A stretch of 64,000 bases of DNA from Runella aurantiaca (GTDB lineage Bacteria > Bacteroidota > Bacteroidia > Cytophagales > Spirosomataceae), in assembly GCF_003339505.1 (NCBI RefSeq), contig NZ_QPIW01000029.1:1-64000 (forward strand). Reading direction: 5' to 3'. Both the position numbers and the translations under genes were made by a program. This document shows, piece after piece, positions 18,198 to 27,502 of the stretch; position 1 is the first letter of the stretch; the number at the start of each line of letters is the position of its first letter. The notes under the pieces are model-generated. The model worked only from the letters and a program-made list of their open reading frames with translations, did not search any database and was not told the DNA's origin.

Positions 18198-18950
18198 ATG
18201 AAATTTTTGCTTACCGCATTTTTGATGGGTCTTTCTTTTCTCCTACAAGCCCAATGCCGCCCCGCTACCGCTGCTGAAAATGCCGCCTACGAACGGGTAG
18301 TCAAAGAACTCCAACGCCAATTCACCACCGCCACTCCCAACGGAAGCTGGCGGGTTTTTGACGAAAAACATTCAATGGGCAACTTGGAAGTGACCTCAGA
18401 ATGGGGTGGATTTACCCACCTTTGCACCGACCGTTATGACCTCATCATGGAAAACAGCGAACTGGCCGTGGTTCGAAAAGCCGAACTGGATACCGTCAAA
18501 GCCGCGCCAAATGTACCTACTTCTCTATACGTACACCGCGATACGATGTACAAAGAAAATCCAAACGCCATTGTGCAACGCGCCAGAGATACCTACTCCG
18601 TGAGTGTTGAAATGAACCTTGGCAACTATCGCCTACAACACCTCGAAAGCTCCCGGATTGTCGAGAATACCCAAGCCATTTCCGTACCCAACAGTCCAGT
18701 AGCGCTTGAAGTCCGTCTCAAGCCCGATTTACAGGGGGCAATCGGCCGTCAAGAAATCGTCATTTTATTGGGTGGATGGAATCCCCAACTCATCAAAAAT
18801 GGACAGGATACGCGCTATCAACCCAAGTTTAAAAAAGGTGGTAAACTAGTGGAAAATATCGTAGTCACAATTACGGCACCCGTCGACATCGCTCGTCAGA
18901 TAGTTGAAAAAATCGACTGGAAAGCAATTGATGGGGTTTTGTTGAAATAA
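18198..18950 (+). CDS. hypothetical secreted protein
   Basis: A 250-residue protein with a clear signal peptide (MKFLLTAFLMGLSFLLQAQ). The mature part starts with a Cys directly after AQ, so a lipoprotein is possible but the lipobox is not typical. No family motif is recognised; the sequence is mixed alpha/beta and charged. A near-match to the -7 promoter element (TAATTTTC) lies at 18147-18154. It is a single gene, and its stop is one base from the convergent KASIII-like gene stop. Function unknown. Confidence 0.6.
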   Translation: MKFLLTAFLMGLSFLLQAQCRPATAAENAAYERVVKELQRQFTTATPNGSWRVFDEKHSMGNLEVTSEWGGFTHLCTDRYDLIMENSELAVVRKAELDTVKAAPNVPTSLYVHRDTMYKENPNAIVQRARDTYSVSVEMNLGNYRLQHLESSRIVENTQAISVPNSPVALEVRLKPDLQGAIGRQEIVILLGGWNPQLIKNGQDTRYQPKFKKGGKLVENIVVTITAPVDIARQIVEKIDWKAIDGVLLK

Positions 18951-18951
18951 C

Positions 18952-19932
18952 TCAAAACCGAAGCGTCAAAGCACCCAGCGACAGCCCCGCCGCACTGCCG
19001 ATAAGCAGGATTTTTTGGTCCGACAAATCCTTTTTTTGTTGGGCCAAATCGCACAAGCCTAAGGGAATAGAAGCCGAAATACAGTTGCCATAATGGGCCA
19101 GTGTATTAATTAAACAGTGCTCGTTTAGGTGGTATTGTTTGGCAAAAATCTCATTTCCAAACCGACTGGTTTGGTGCGGAATGACGTAATCGTATTCTGT
19201 CAGGGCAAGCCCCGAAAGCTGCTCATATTGGGCTAGAAACGGCTTTAATTCTTGCAAAGTGAGCGAAATAAGGCGTTTTCCATCCATTCTGAAATAAAAT
19301 GACTCTTCGGGTGTATCGGCCGCTATACCACGATTTACACTTCCTCCCGTGGGTATCCAAGCCAAATCAGCGCCTTCGGGATTGTTGATAAAAGAGGGGA
19401 AAACGGGCTCATAACCCTCGTCACTTTTGCTCAAAATTACGGCTACGGCAGCATCGCCCAACAATCCATACGTTTTGGGGTCTTGGGGATTCAACGCGCG
19501 CGAAGCCAGCTCGGCAGATACGATGGCAATGGTGCGCACCGCGTTGCGTTGGAAATACAAGTGCGCAATATCAAGCGCATTCAAAAAACTCAAGCAGGTG
19601 GAATCCACGTCAAAACATGGAAATTTAGCCGTTGTCCCCAACGCTTTTTTGATACGCCCTGCATTGTGCGGAATGGGGTAATCGTAGGAAGCCCCCGCGT
19701 AAATCAACAAATCTAGGGTATCGGCCGAAAGGCCCGCAGCAGTCAGGGCCTTCTGTAAGGCCGTAGCCGCCATCGAAGCCACGGTTTCGTCGATTGCCGC
19801 CCAGTGCCTCGTTTTTACGCCTGCATTTTTTTCAATCCAGCCCGCAGAAAGACCCAGTTGTGCCTCCAATTGCGCACTTTCAATGGCAACTCCCGGCAGG
19901 TATTTCTCAATGGCTTGAATCTGAATTTTCAT
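18952..19932 (-). CDS. 3-oxoacyl-ACP synthase III (KASIII/OleA-like) condensing enzyme
   Basis: A 326-residue thiolase-fold enzyme with a complete KASIII triad: Cys113 (DVDSTCLSF), His253 (VIPHQTS) and Asn283 (HYGNCIS), plus the glycine-rich C-terminal loop GSAAGLSLGA. It performs a decarboxylative or head-to-head Claisen condensation of acyl thioesters. It is not beside rpmF/plsX as housekeeping FabH often is. Instead it is the last gene of an operon, and its start overlaps the ligase stop by 4 bp (ATGA). Context suggests a secondary lipid or polyketide-like product, comparable in logic to OleA; substrate unknown. Confidence 0.85.
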   Translation of the reverse strand: MKIQIQAIEKYLPGVAIESAQLEAQLGLSAGWIEKNAGVKTRHWAAIDETVASMAATALQKALTAAGLSADTLDLLIYAGASYDYPIPHNAGRIKKALGTTAKFPCFDVDSTCLSFLNALDIAHLYFQRNAVRTIAIVSAELASRALNPQDPKTYGLLGDAAVAVILSKSDEGYEPVFPSFINNPEGADLAWIPTGGSVNRGIAADTPEESFYFRMDGKRLISLTLQELKPFLAQYEQLSGLALTEYDYVIPHQTSRFGNEIFAKQYHLNEHCLINTLAHYGNCISASIPLGLCDLAQQKKDLSDQKILLIGSAAGLSLGALTLRF

Positions 19933-21239
19933 AGAATCTTCTTAAACGTTCGCACTACACGGCGATGTTTTGCTCCTTTATCACTTACTTTTTCTTCGAT
20001 AAAAACAACCACGGTATTTTTTATACCCTGCCCTTCCAACACCTCCAAAATAGCCGTTTCAATTAACTGGCTGACGATTGCTTTATTTTTCGGTTCTGTT
20101 CCTACCGCCACTTCTAGCCTATTTTCGGCCACTTGCTTAATGCTGTAATGACTAAAATTATCGGTGGCGCGGGCAATTTTTCGCACTAAAGTATCGGGGA
20201 ATATCGAAATTATTTTTCCGTCTTGGTCAAACAGAAGCACATCATCCGTTCGACCTTCAATGCGCTCAATGCCCAGCATCGCCGACCCGCAAGGGCAGGG
20301 CGTAGTACGTTCAGCCAGAATATCCATCATTTCGTACCGAATAATGGGCTGCGAAGTACGCGTAAAATCCGTTACGATGGGAATAAACCGATGTTTGCTC
20401 ACGTATTTTTTTTCAAAAATGGCGACATCTTCGTTGAGGTGCATCGTTCCGTGCGCACAACTTACCCCCAAAAAGCCTTCGGTGCATTGATACACTTCGG
20501 TGATTTTAAGGCCAAACACACACTCAATTACCGTGCGGTCGTCATCATGCAGCACTTCGGCAAACGAAATGATTTGGAGAGGCGCAATACTGAGATTCCC
20601 TGCCCGCTGCGCCTCCGCCAAATACCGTAAAAGAGACGGTTGAGCGGCAACAATATCGGGCTTTAGAAGGTCTAGTTCGGCAACCAGTTCTTCGGTCTTT
20701 CTAAAAATATCAAAGAAGTAAAACGCCAATACCGAAGATTGGACCGAGCTGTACAAATTACTGTTGGCCCGCAGGAAAAACGCCACTTTTCGACGCTTAA
20801 AAATCGACCATTTCACCACGCGATGGAGCACCATCGCCACCCACTGCGCCCGCTCTGCCGTTGACGCTAGGAACAGCCCTCGCTTCCCGCTTGTTCCCGT
20901 CGACAGCCCTACCGTAATACCGTTAAGCTCTGACGCAAAGTCGCGGGTTTCTTCCGCTTGGAGTGCTATTTTCATTGCCTCTTCTTTGCGTATTCCTACG
21001 GTGTTTATTTCATCAAAATGTTCCATAAACAACGCCTTATGCATCAGCGGCATTTGGTCTAACGGAACGTTTAAATAGGAGCGATAAAAAGTTGATTTAG
21101 ACAGCACAGTTCGGGCAAAACGGTGCCAACGCCGTTGTTGAAAACGTTCTATCTGCGCTCGATTTCGGAACAAGCTACGCAGCTTAATTCTTACTAAAAA
21201 ATAAATAATTTGAAGTTTGAAAAACATAGGTGTCAACAA
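19929..21239 (-). CDS. PaaK/coenzyme F390 synthetase-type adenylate-forming ligase
   Basis: A 436-residue member of the phenylacetate-CoA ligase/F390-synthetase branch of adenylate-forming enzymes. Seen are the P-loop-like motif STGTSGKRG near residue 112, a YQCTEGFLG motif (A5-like), TDDVLLF near 320 (A8-like region) and a basic C-terminus. It should activate a carboxylate as acyl-AMP, then pass it to CoA or a carrier, or close a lactone. It lies between the KASIII (4-bp overlap) and MBL hydrolase genes (27-bp gap), so all three probably share one pathway. Confidence 0.78.
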   Translation of the reverse strand: MLTPMFFKLQIIYFLVRIKLRSLFRNRAQIERFQQRRWHRFARTVLSKSTFYRSYLNVPLDQMPLMHKALFMEHFDEINTVGIRKEEAMKIALQAEETRDFASELNGITVGLSTGTSGKRGLFLASTAERAQWVAMVLHRVVKWSIFKRRKVAFFLRANSNLYSSVQSSVLAFYFFDIFRKTEELVAELDLLKPDIVAAQPSLLRYLAEAQRAGNLSIAPLQIISFAEVLHDDDRTVIECVFGLKITEVYQCTEGFLGVSCAHGTMHLNEDVAIFEKKYVSKHRFIPIVTDFTRTSQPIIRYEMMDILAERTTPCPCGSAMLGIERIEGRTDDVLLFDQDGKIISIFPDTLVRKIARATDNFSHYSIKQVAENRLEVAVGTEPKNKAIVSQLIETAILEVLEGQGIKNTVVVFIEEKVSDKGAKHRRVVRTFKKIL

Positions 21240-21266
21240 AACAGCCTTAGCAAGGCTCGAAAGTTT

Positions 21267-22136
21267 TCAAGGATTGAATGAGGAAATATGAGTCAGCGTT
21301 TCGGGACAATGCGTAAAAAGCAGCCGATGCGTTGGGAATGTTTGCTGATAGTTACGCAGGGCCGAAAACGTAGTTTTATAGGCCGCCCAATCGTCAAAAA
21401 ATAATTTTACGGTGGGGCTTGGTAAAATGCCCGCTTCCAGTGTACTCTTGCGCCACACGGCGTCGGTGGCAAAAAATAACGTATGGTCAGCCGTGTGAAT
21501 ACGGATACCCAACTGCCCACACGCATGTCCTGGAAGCTGCGCCAATTCAACCGAACCATCCCCAAACAAATCCTTAAATTGAAGGCTAAACAACTCATCG
21601 GGATTCCGCATTATGGCTTTATTTGATATTACAGAATCCTCCGTTATTATCCGAACTCTTTCTCTCAAATCATTCGGAATCAGCGCCTTTACAATCCCAT
21701 GTCTGACCGCCCCAAAACCCTTCACCGACAACACTTGTTGCATAGCTGCCGAATGACAGATAACGGGTATTTTCGGAAAATCCAACATTCCGGCCACGTG
21801 GTCCGCGTGAAAATGCGAGATAATCATTCCGCTCAAATCCGAAGGTTTGATACCAGTCTGCGCCAATTGCACCATTGCCGTTTCTTCATTCTTAATAAAA
21901 GCAGGGGTAGCCCAACCGTAAAATTTATCAGGAAAATGCTGTGTTGCTTCCAGAAATCGGGGCGAATATCCAGTATCAAACACAAAAAGTCCATGCTGTG
22001 GGTGTTCAATCAACAACCAAACCGCATAAAAACGGGCCTTTCCCCGACCATTTTTGGGGTCCACAATCCGATCATGGGCGGTGCAATACCCCGACGCAAA
22101 GAGGCGATAACTTACGGTTGTTGGGTTTGATACCAT
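21267..22136 (-). CDS. MBL-fold metallo-hydrolase (AHL-lactonase-like)
   Basis: A 289-residue metallo-beta-lactamase-fold protein. The zinc motif HFHADH (in ISHFHADHVAGM, about residues 102-107) is intact. Later metal ligands are GHACGQ (His after GHA) and an Asp in FFATDAVW. The overall architecture, with an N-terminal FDTGYSP and no signal peptide, resembles quorum-quenching lactonases. It overlaps the epimerase stop by 25 bp, showing translational coupling. In this operon it would be placed to hydrolyse a lactone or thioester intermediate; that is inference. Confidence 0.85.
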   Translation of the reverse strand: MVSNPTTVSYRLFASGYCTAHDRIVDPKNGRGKARFYAVWLLIEHPQHGLFVFDTGYSPRFLEATQHFPDKFYGWATPAFIKNEETAMVQLAQTGIKPSDLSGMIISHFHADHVAGMLDFPKIPVICHSAAMQQVLSVKGFGAVRHGIVKALIPNDLRERVRIITEDSVISNKAIMRNPDELFSLQFKDLFGDGSVELAQLPGHACGQLGIRIHTADHTLFFATDAVWRKSTLEAGILPSPTVKLFFDDWAAYKTTFSALRNYQQTFPTHRLLFTHCPETLTHISSFNP

Positions 22137-23110
22137 TCAATAAACTCGACAATTCCTTCCCGAGTAGTTTGTACAGGGTGATAATTCAACAAGGTTTGTG
22201 CTTTGGAAATATCCATCGTCAACGATTTTGCCAATACGCCAATGCCATACCGCGTCAGCGTAGGCTCAGGGCCTCCGGCGAGTCGGGCTTTCAGCTCCAT
22301 CAATCGGGCCGCTGCATCGGCTATTGCCAAGGGCACGTGTTTGGTTACGGGCATCAGACCGAGTTGTTTGAGTAAAAAATTGATTTCTTCCCACAAATTG
22401 ACTGGCTCTCCATTTGTGATGTTGTAGGCTTGACCCCAAGCCTCCACGGAAGCTTTAAATGCACAATTCACAGCCTCAATGACGTTGCGGGCCGTGGTCA
22501 AATCTACCCTATTTTGACCGTTGCCAATGATTTTTAGACGACCGCTTTCGTAGGCTTTCAATAATCTAGGAAAGATAACGGTATCTTCCGCCCCGATGAT
22601 GGCACGCGGACGCAGGGCAATGGTTTTAAAAAAGGGAGAATGTTGGCTCAACACTTCCTGCTCGGCTTCCCATTTGGTGGCGGCGTATTCATTCACCATT
22701 TTGGTAGGCAACGGATCGCTTTCCGAAACATTCAATCGGTGCCGAGCGTTAAAATAAATGCTCGGAGTGGAGATAAAAATAAACTTTTTAACGCCCGTTT
22801 TTTGGGCGGCTTTCAACAGGTTTTGGGTAGCAATGACGTTGGCTTTTACGAATTCTTCGCGCTTGCCCCACGGTGCCGACAACGCTGCGCAATGCACAAC
22901 CGCTTCGGTTTCAGCGAGCAACGTTTCGCAAAAATCAACGTCTAATAAATCTCCCGCCTCATAACAACACCCGTGACTTTCAAATTCGGCTATCCGCTCG
23001 GTACGACGGCCCGTTCCCACCACCCTTTGTGCGCTCTTCGGATGCGTAAGGTGTTTTAACAAACGTCCGCCTAAAAAACCTGATGCTCCAGTGATAACGA
23101 TTTTTTGCAT
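22112..23110 (-). CDS. NAD(P)-dependent epimerase/dehydratase (3-beta-HSD/OleD-like)
   Basis: A 332-residue extended short-chain dehydrogenase. The nucleotide-binding motif GASGFLGG is near residues 8-15, the active-site YAATK segment (YxxxK) near 148-152, and the upstream Ser in FISTPS. Its closest family style is the 3-beta-hydroxysteroid dehydrogenase-like group that includes OleD, which reduces beta-keto acids. It lies 8 bp after the secreted-protein gene stop and overlaps the MBL gene start. It may reduce the beta-keto product of the KASIII enzyme. Confidence 0.83.
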   Translation of the reverse strand: MQKIVITGASGFLGGRLLKHLTHPKSAQRVVGTGRRTERIAEFESHGCCYEAGDLLDVDFCETLLAETEAVVHCAALSAPWGKREEFVKANVIATQNLLKAAQKTGVKKFIFISTPSIYFNARHRLNVSESDPLPTKMVNEYAATKWEAEQEVLSQHSPFFKTIALRPRAIIGAEDTVIFPRLLKAYESGRLKIIGNGQNRVDLTTARNVIEAVNCAFKASVEAWGQAYNITNGEPVNLWEEINFLLKQLGLMPVTKHVPLAIADAAARLMELKARLAGGPEPTLTRYGIGVLAKSLTMDISKAQTLLNYHPVQTTREGIVEFIEWYQTQQP

Positions 23111-23118
23111 TCACGAAG

Positions 23119-25041
23119 CTAAATCTTAAAAATTGAATATGCTAGATTTCGGGTAGAAGATACATCAAAGACATGCACCGTGTCGGTATTTGGCACCCTC
23201 ACTCGAACTTTGTAGTTGAGGATACCCGTGGGGAGTTTTCCTGCCAAATGCGTAAATAGAAAGGTTTTTTGCTGCTCATTATAAGAGCCCATTACCATCG
23301 GAAAAGGTAGATTATTTTGAAAAAAACCGCCCATCCACCAACCGTTATAGTGGGCTTCATACGGTTTTTTGGCATATCCTCCCTCTATCCAAGTGGCGCC
23401 TCCATCCATGCTTACATCGGTTAAGACCAAGGTGTGATTTTCGATATGCGTTTTGTAGGGGGCTATTTTTTTTTGCGCCAAAATAATGCTTTCCCTAACC
23501 ATCGGATTCACCTTGCCTACGGTATTGGCTTCCCAATTCACGACACCGTAGTTTTGTAAGTTGGCAAAACCCACAACGGCGTCGTAGATTCGCTGTTCAA
23601 AAATATCGGTCGTTGCCAATGAATAAGGGCTAAAGTTGTAGGTCCGGGGAGTGGGTTCCCAGTTGATAAAACCAAGTTTCGCCGGTTCAAGATAGCGGGC
23701 GCAATAAATGGTATTCCAAATCAGCAGCAGAAAATGGTCATCTGTCTGCCAGACGAGTTCGGGCGACGTCGTAGTCAGCTCAAGGGTGTGCGTACCTGCG
23801 GGAAAATCAGCTTCGGCAAACCCCCGCCAATGCTGAAACGTAACCCGGTAAGCTTGGTTTGCCGCCCGCAGGCTCCCATCTTGGGCGTGAAGGGTAACGC
23901 GCACGCGGCGGTTTCCAGTGGCAGCATCTGCACCAATATCAACGATGTGGTAGCGCGTAGGAGCCCCAGGCGTCACGTTGGTTTTAGGAGGATTTTTTAA
24001 TCGAATTATGTCTGTATTTACCCATTGGTTGTACTGAGAGTCGTATTGCAGAATGGCCCACATCGCAAACTGCTGCACAAAATCCCAGCCTTCCATGTAA
24101 TTCAACTCCTCATTTACGGCCCGATTGTTGAATTTATTTCGCAAATTCCAGATAGGGTTGTTGGCAGTATTGTACGTAACATTCCCATTATCATCGAATT
24201 GTCTAAAAATAAAAGGATCTGCCTGATTGACGGGACCCGCGCCATATTGCCAAATCTTTGAATTGTTGCTATAATACCGTGTTTTGTAAAACAATTCGGT
24301 AAATACATAACTCCACCGGTGCTGTACGTAGTCAAAAAATTGGGAATCGGTCAAGTCTTTAAAGGCAGGATCAGTGCCTCCGTTGAAAGCATGGCGGTAT
24401 TTTCCCTTATCCCATACCTGCCGTCCTCTGAGAATACTTATCCATTCTGCATTGGAGAACGTTTCAATGTCCCACCGCAAAAAACCGATTCTGCCATCAC
24501 CCGCGTATTTTCCACGGCGGTCCAGTTCATGCTCGGTCAGTAAAAAAGGGTTCCATTTACTGGCTTCATTGACGTCGTCAATGGTCACAAAAAGAAAAGG
24601 AGCATCGAAACATTTAAAGCGTTGCCCTTGTGCCGAAAGCAGCCGATTAGGATCTGGGTTGTAAATAGGGTTTTTAGGAAACGATTCTCCATCAACCGTA
24701 AACGCATCCCTGAAGGCTCCTTCATTGATGTCGGTGTATCGATTTTCTTTCGGTTTACCTTCAACGGCACTCCCAAAAAAGGCTTTAAATCCATAATCTC
24801 GAAAATCGGTGACATCATCCCAAACGACTTTTTGAGCCTCAAAAAGTTTGAATAAATGCCGAAAAGGCTCATTGGACGCGCTGCTAGACAAATCAAATTT
24901 GCCAAGTTTTTGCGTCGGGGTGTAGCCAGACGGATATCCACCTTCATCGGGCTCATAGATTACTTCTTTCGGAATTCCCTGACTGTGAGCCACTACCGCC
25001 ATTAAATGAACCAGCAGTAAAACGTAAATCTTTTTTTTCAT
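23119..25041 (-). CDS. large secreted protein of unknown function
   Basis: About 640 residues with a signal peptide (MKKKIYVLLLVHLMAVVAHSQ). The ATG at 25041 is chosen because it gives this leader and lies 5 bp after the upstream gene stop, whereas the longer frame would overlap it. The mature protein is rich in Trp, Tyr and Asn. A C-terminal SMDGGATWIEGG stretch recalls immunoglobulin-like sheet domains, but I recognise no family. It lies between the ELWxxDGT protein and the epimerase with minimal spacing, so it belongs to the acyl-condensation operon and may handle or display its product outside the cytoplasm. Confidence 0.65.
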   Translation of the reverse strand: MKKKIYVLLLVHLMAVVAHSQGIPKEVIYEPDEGGYPSGYTPTQKLGKFDLSSSASNEPFRHLFKLFEAQKVVWDDVTDFRDYGFKAFFGSAVEGKPKENRYTDINEGAFRDAFTVDGESFPKNPIYNPDPNRLLSAQGQRFKCFDAPFLFVTIDDVNEASKWNPFLLTEHELDRRGKYAGDGRIGFLRWDIETFSNAEWISILRGRQVWDKGKYRHAFNGGTDPAFKDLTDSQFFDYVQHRWSYVFTELFYKTRYYSNNSKIWQYGAGPVNQADPFIFRQFDDNGNVTYNTANNPIWNLRNKFNNRAVNEELNYMEGWDFVQQFAMWAILQYDSQYNQWVNTDIIRLKNPPKTNVTPGAPTRYHIVDIGADAATGNRRVRVTLHAQDGSLRAANQAYRVTFQHWRGFAEADFPAGTHTLELTTTSPELVWQTDDHFLLLIWNTIYCARYLEPAKLGFINWEPTPRTYNFSPYSLATTDIFEQRIYDAVVGFANLQNYGVVNWEANTVGKVNPMVRESIILAQKKIAPYKTHIENHTLVLTDVSMDGGATWIEGGYAKKPYEAHYNGWWMGGFFQNNLPFPMVMGSYNEQQKTFLFTHLAGKLPTGILNYKVRVRVPNTDTVHVFDVSSTRNLAYSIFKI

Positions 25042-25046
25042 GATTA

Positions 25047-27431
25047 TTAAAATCGAATTCCCGTAAAAAGACCATTGTTTACCATCCAAAGCATTTGATC
25101 AAGGGCATTCACTTCGCCATCCAAATTAGCGTCGCCGGGTAAATAGCGGGCAAACTGCCCATTTTGTTGTTGCCAAATGATAACGTCATTGGCATTTACC
25201 TCCCCTAGCTTTGTTTTTTGTAAATCTCCCGCATACATCATGTAGCGATTATCAAAACGTTTCTGCCCAATGGATGATATTCCAGACGGGATGTACGATT
25301 GCTGAATGGTGAAATCATAAAAAAAGTGATCATAAATAAACAGCGCTGGCGTACCCGAAACAATGCCGACGTGGTTGCGGTGCTCAACCGCAACGTAGTA
25401 ATTGGTGTAGTTTTTTAACTTATCAGGGCATCCAGTCACCACACTCAAACCGTTTTTTTGTAATACTGCCGCTGCCTTAAAAACCGTTGTGGCGGGGTCG
25501 TTGGGACTGGTACGCAGCGATACCAAAATCCAATCTGTGGCGTTGGCAGCGTAAGGAGCCGTCGTTTCGGTGCCAGTATAATTCCAAGGGGCGCCATAAT
25601 AGGGCTGTCTCGCTGGAGTCGCCACACCTAAAGCATTAATGGGCGTTTGGCCCGGCAAAAGGCCTTTTTGGTTTAAGGAGGTTGTCATCTGTCCTATCCC
25701 TTTTTGATAGGGCCCTTCCAATAAAAGGTATAAGCTGCCCACACTCTCAGGGAAGGGAATGGTTCTAACGGTTACTTTGGCCGTACTTGTACAGCCTGAT
25801 GCCATCTGCGCCGTAACATAAAAATCAGTAACATCCCCCGTAAGAACTATATTTTCGGGGTTATCCACAATGGGGGTCGTCATACTCCCTTGTCGCCATA
25901 CCATCGAGACAAAGTCAGCGGAGTTGGTAACCATTTTAGGCAGAGAAAAAGGGCCTTTATGACAAATGGTAGTATCGGCCGTTACTAATTTAACCACTGC
26001 ACAGGGTACTAATTTCCATATCTCCCCGCCAATTTTCCCATCATCAGCGGTAAAGTACACGGTATCGGCCACCGACATCATATTACTGACTCCACTGCTT
26101 GTACTCCCCACCCGTAGTTCTTTCAAAGCGGCAGTGCCCGCCTCTTTTCCGTCTGATTTCCAGAGCTCTTGGCCTTTCTCTCCGTCGTTTGCGGAGAAAT
26201 ACACGATTCCTTTTCCGTCCGTAAAAAACAGTGGATTGCTCGCGGAGGCTCCACCACCAATGGCAATTTTTTTCACCATCAACGTACCAGCCCCTGTTCC
26301 GTCCGACTTCCAAAACTCACGCCCCGTTATCCCATTGATTGCCGAGAAATACAACGTGCCGCGTATATTACTCAGGTAATGTGGGTTAGAACCTAGATTC
26401 CCTGCTTGCATATCCGCCACCAATGCAGTCCCTGCGGCGGTACCGTCTGATTTCCAAAGCTCATAGCCGTTGGTTCCGTTATTGGCCGAAAAATACACGA
26501 GGCCGTTTAGTTCGGTCAAAAATTGGGGCATCGAGCTTTGGTTGCCACTCCAAATATCTTTGACCAGTGTCGTTCCCGAAGCGGTGCCGTTCGACTTCCA
26601 AAGTTCATAGCCATTGGCCCCGTTGTCGGCCACAAAATACAGCGTACCATTTACGTTGGTAAGATACTGCGCTGAGCTGCTAGATGGCCCAGCATAAATA
26701 TCCTTAATCAACGCTGTCCCCGCTTCGGTACCGTCAGTTTTCCAAAGTTCGTAGCCATTTGAACCGTCATCCGCCACAAAGTACAAAATGCCATTTACAT
26801 TGGTCAACCCTTGGGGATTACTCCCTCCATTGCCCAGCAGAATGTCTTTTACCAATACGGTTCCCGCTTCAGTGCCGTCAGATTTCCAAAGTTCGCTCCC
26901 GTGAACAAGGTCAGTAGCCACAAAATACAGGACGCCGTTGACGTTCGTAAAACTTTCTGGCATACTACCCATACTGCCCGGATATATATCTTTTATGCGC
27001 ACGGTTCCACTTGCAGAGCCATCTGATTTCCAAAGCTCATAACCAAAATTTGACTGGTCGGCGGCAAAATAGAGAAGGTTTCCCGCGCTGGTCAATCCAT
27101 AGGCAGAATAAGGCAAATCGGTCACTTTTAGCGTTCCTTTAGCAGTACCATTTGACTTCCAAAGTCCAACGGTAGTACTGTTTTCTTTGGCCGTAAAAAA
27201 CAGCGTGCCTTTGTGATTCACCAAAAAACGTGGATCACTGCTCAAGGTTGTCCCTGGGCGAATAGGATCAGTAAGGGAATTAATATCTTTGAGAAGAACG
27301 GGAGTCTGTGCATACATCAAACCCGTAAGAAACAACAACCCGCCGCAGATAAAACAGCGCTTTGACAGCAGATGATTGACCGCGAAAGCCCAAAAATGGA
27401 CGATTCTGTAGATACACATTTTGATTGGCAT
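25047..27431 (-). CDS. secreted ELWxxDGT-repeat protein with dockerin-like C-terminus
   Basis: About 794 residues. An N-terminal hydrophobic segment ends near YAQTP. Then follow about eight repeats of roughly 48 residues, each with LYFxAxDGxxGxELWKSDGTxAGT, the ELWxxDGT repeat, probably building a beta-propeller. After a Cys-containing spacer and a PPC-like middle region, the C-terminus carries GDANLDGEVNALDQMLW, like a dockerin/EF-hand calcium loop. The ATG at 27431 is preferred over a TTG at 27467. It heads a six-gene run with gaps under 30 bp. Confidence 0.8.
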   Translation of the reverse strand: MPIKMCIYRIVHFWAFAVNHLLSKRCFICGGLLFLTGLMYAQTPVLLKDINSLTDPIRPGTTLSSDPRFLVNHKGTLFFTAKENSTTVGLWKSNGTAKGTLKVTDLPYSAYGLTSAGNLLYFAADQSNFGYELWKSDGSASGTVRIKDIYPGSMGSMPESFTNVNGVLYFVATDLVHGSELWKSDGTEAGTVLVKDILLGNGGSNPQGLTNVNGILYFVADDGSNGYELWKTDGTEAGTALIKDIYAGPSSSSAQYLTNVNGTLYFVADNGANGYELWKSNGTASGTTLVKDIWSGNQSSMPQFLTELNGLVYFSANNGTNGYELWKSDGTAAGTALVADMQAGNLGSNPHYLSNIRGTLYFSAINGITGREFWKSDGTGAGTLMVKKIAIGGGASASNPLFFTDGKGIVYFSANDGEKGQELWKSDGKEAGTAALKELRVGSTSSGVSNMMSVADTVYFTADDGKIGGEIWKLVPCAVVKLVTADTTICHKGPFSLPKMVTNSADFVSMVWRQGSMTTPIVDNPENIVLTGDVTDFYVTAQMASGCTSTAKVTVRTIPFPESVGSLYLLLEGPYQKGIGQMTTSLNQKGLLPGQTPINALGVATPARQPYYGAPWNYTGTETTAPYAANATDWILVSLRTSPNDPATTVFKAAAVLQKNGLSVVTGCPDKLKNYTNYYVAVEHRNHVGIVSGTPALFIYDHFFYDFTIQQSYIPSGISSIGQKRFDNRYMMYAGDLQKTKLGEVNANDVIIWQQQNGQFARYLPGDANLDGEVNALDQMLWMVNNGLFTGIRF
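26020..27240 (-). repeat. coding tandem repeats (ELWxxDGT units)
   Basis: About eight units of 140-150 bp encode the ELWxxDGT repeats. At the DNA level, the words for CTxTGGAAATCxGAxGG(T/A)AC recur at regular spacing but have diverged in third positions. This indicates old protein-level repeats kept by selection rather than a fresh expansion. Confidence 0.75.
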
Positions 27432-27502
27432 CGAGTTTCTTGCGCTAACACTTGAATAAAGCCTCAAGCGTTAGAGCAAGAAAAATGCCAAAATGCGTTA
27501 TA

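Noticed and set aside
26020-27240. Regular repeats considered as a CRISPR array
   Set aside because: The periodic sequence encodes conserved ELWxxDGT protein repeats in one open frame, with diverged third positions; there are no identical repeats with unique spacers.
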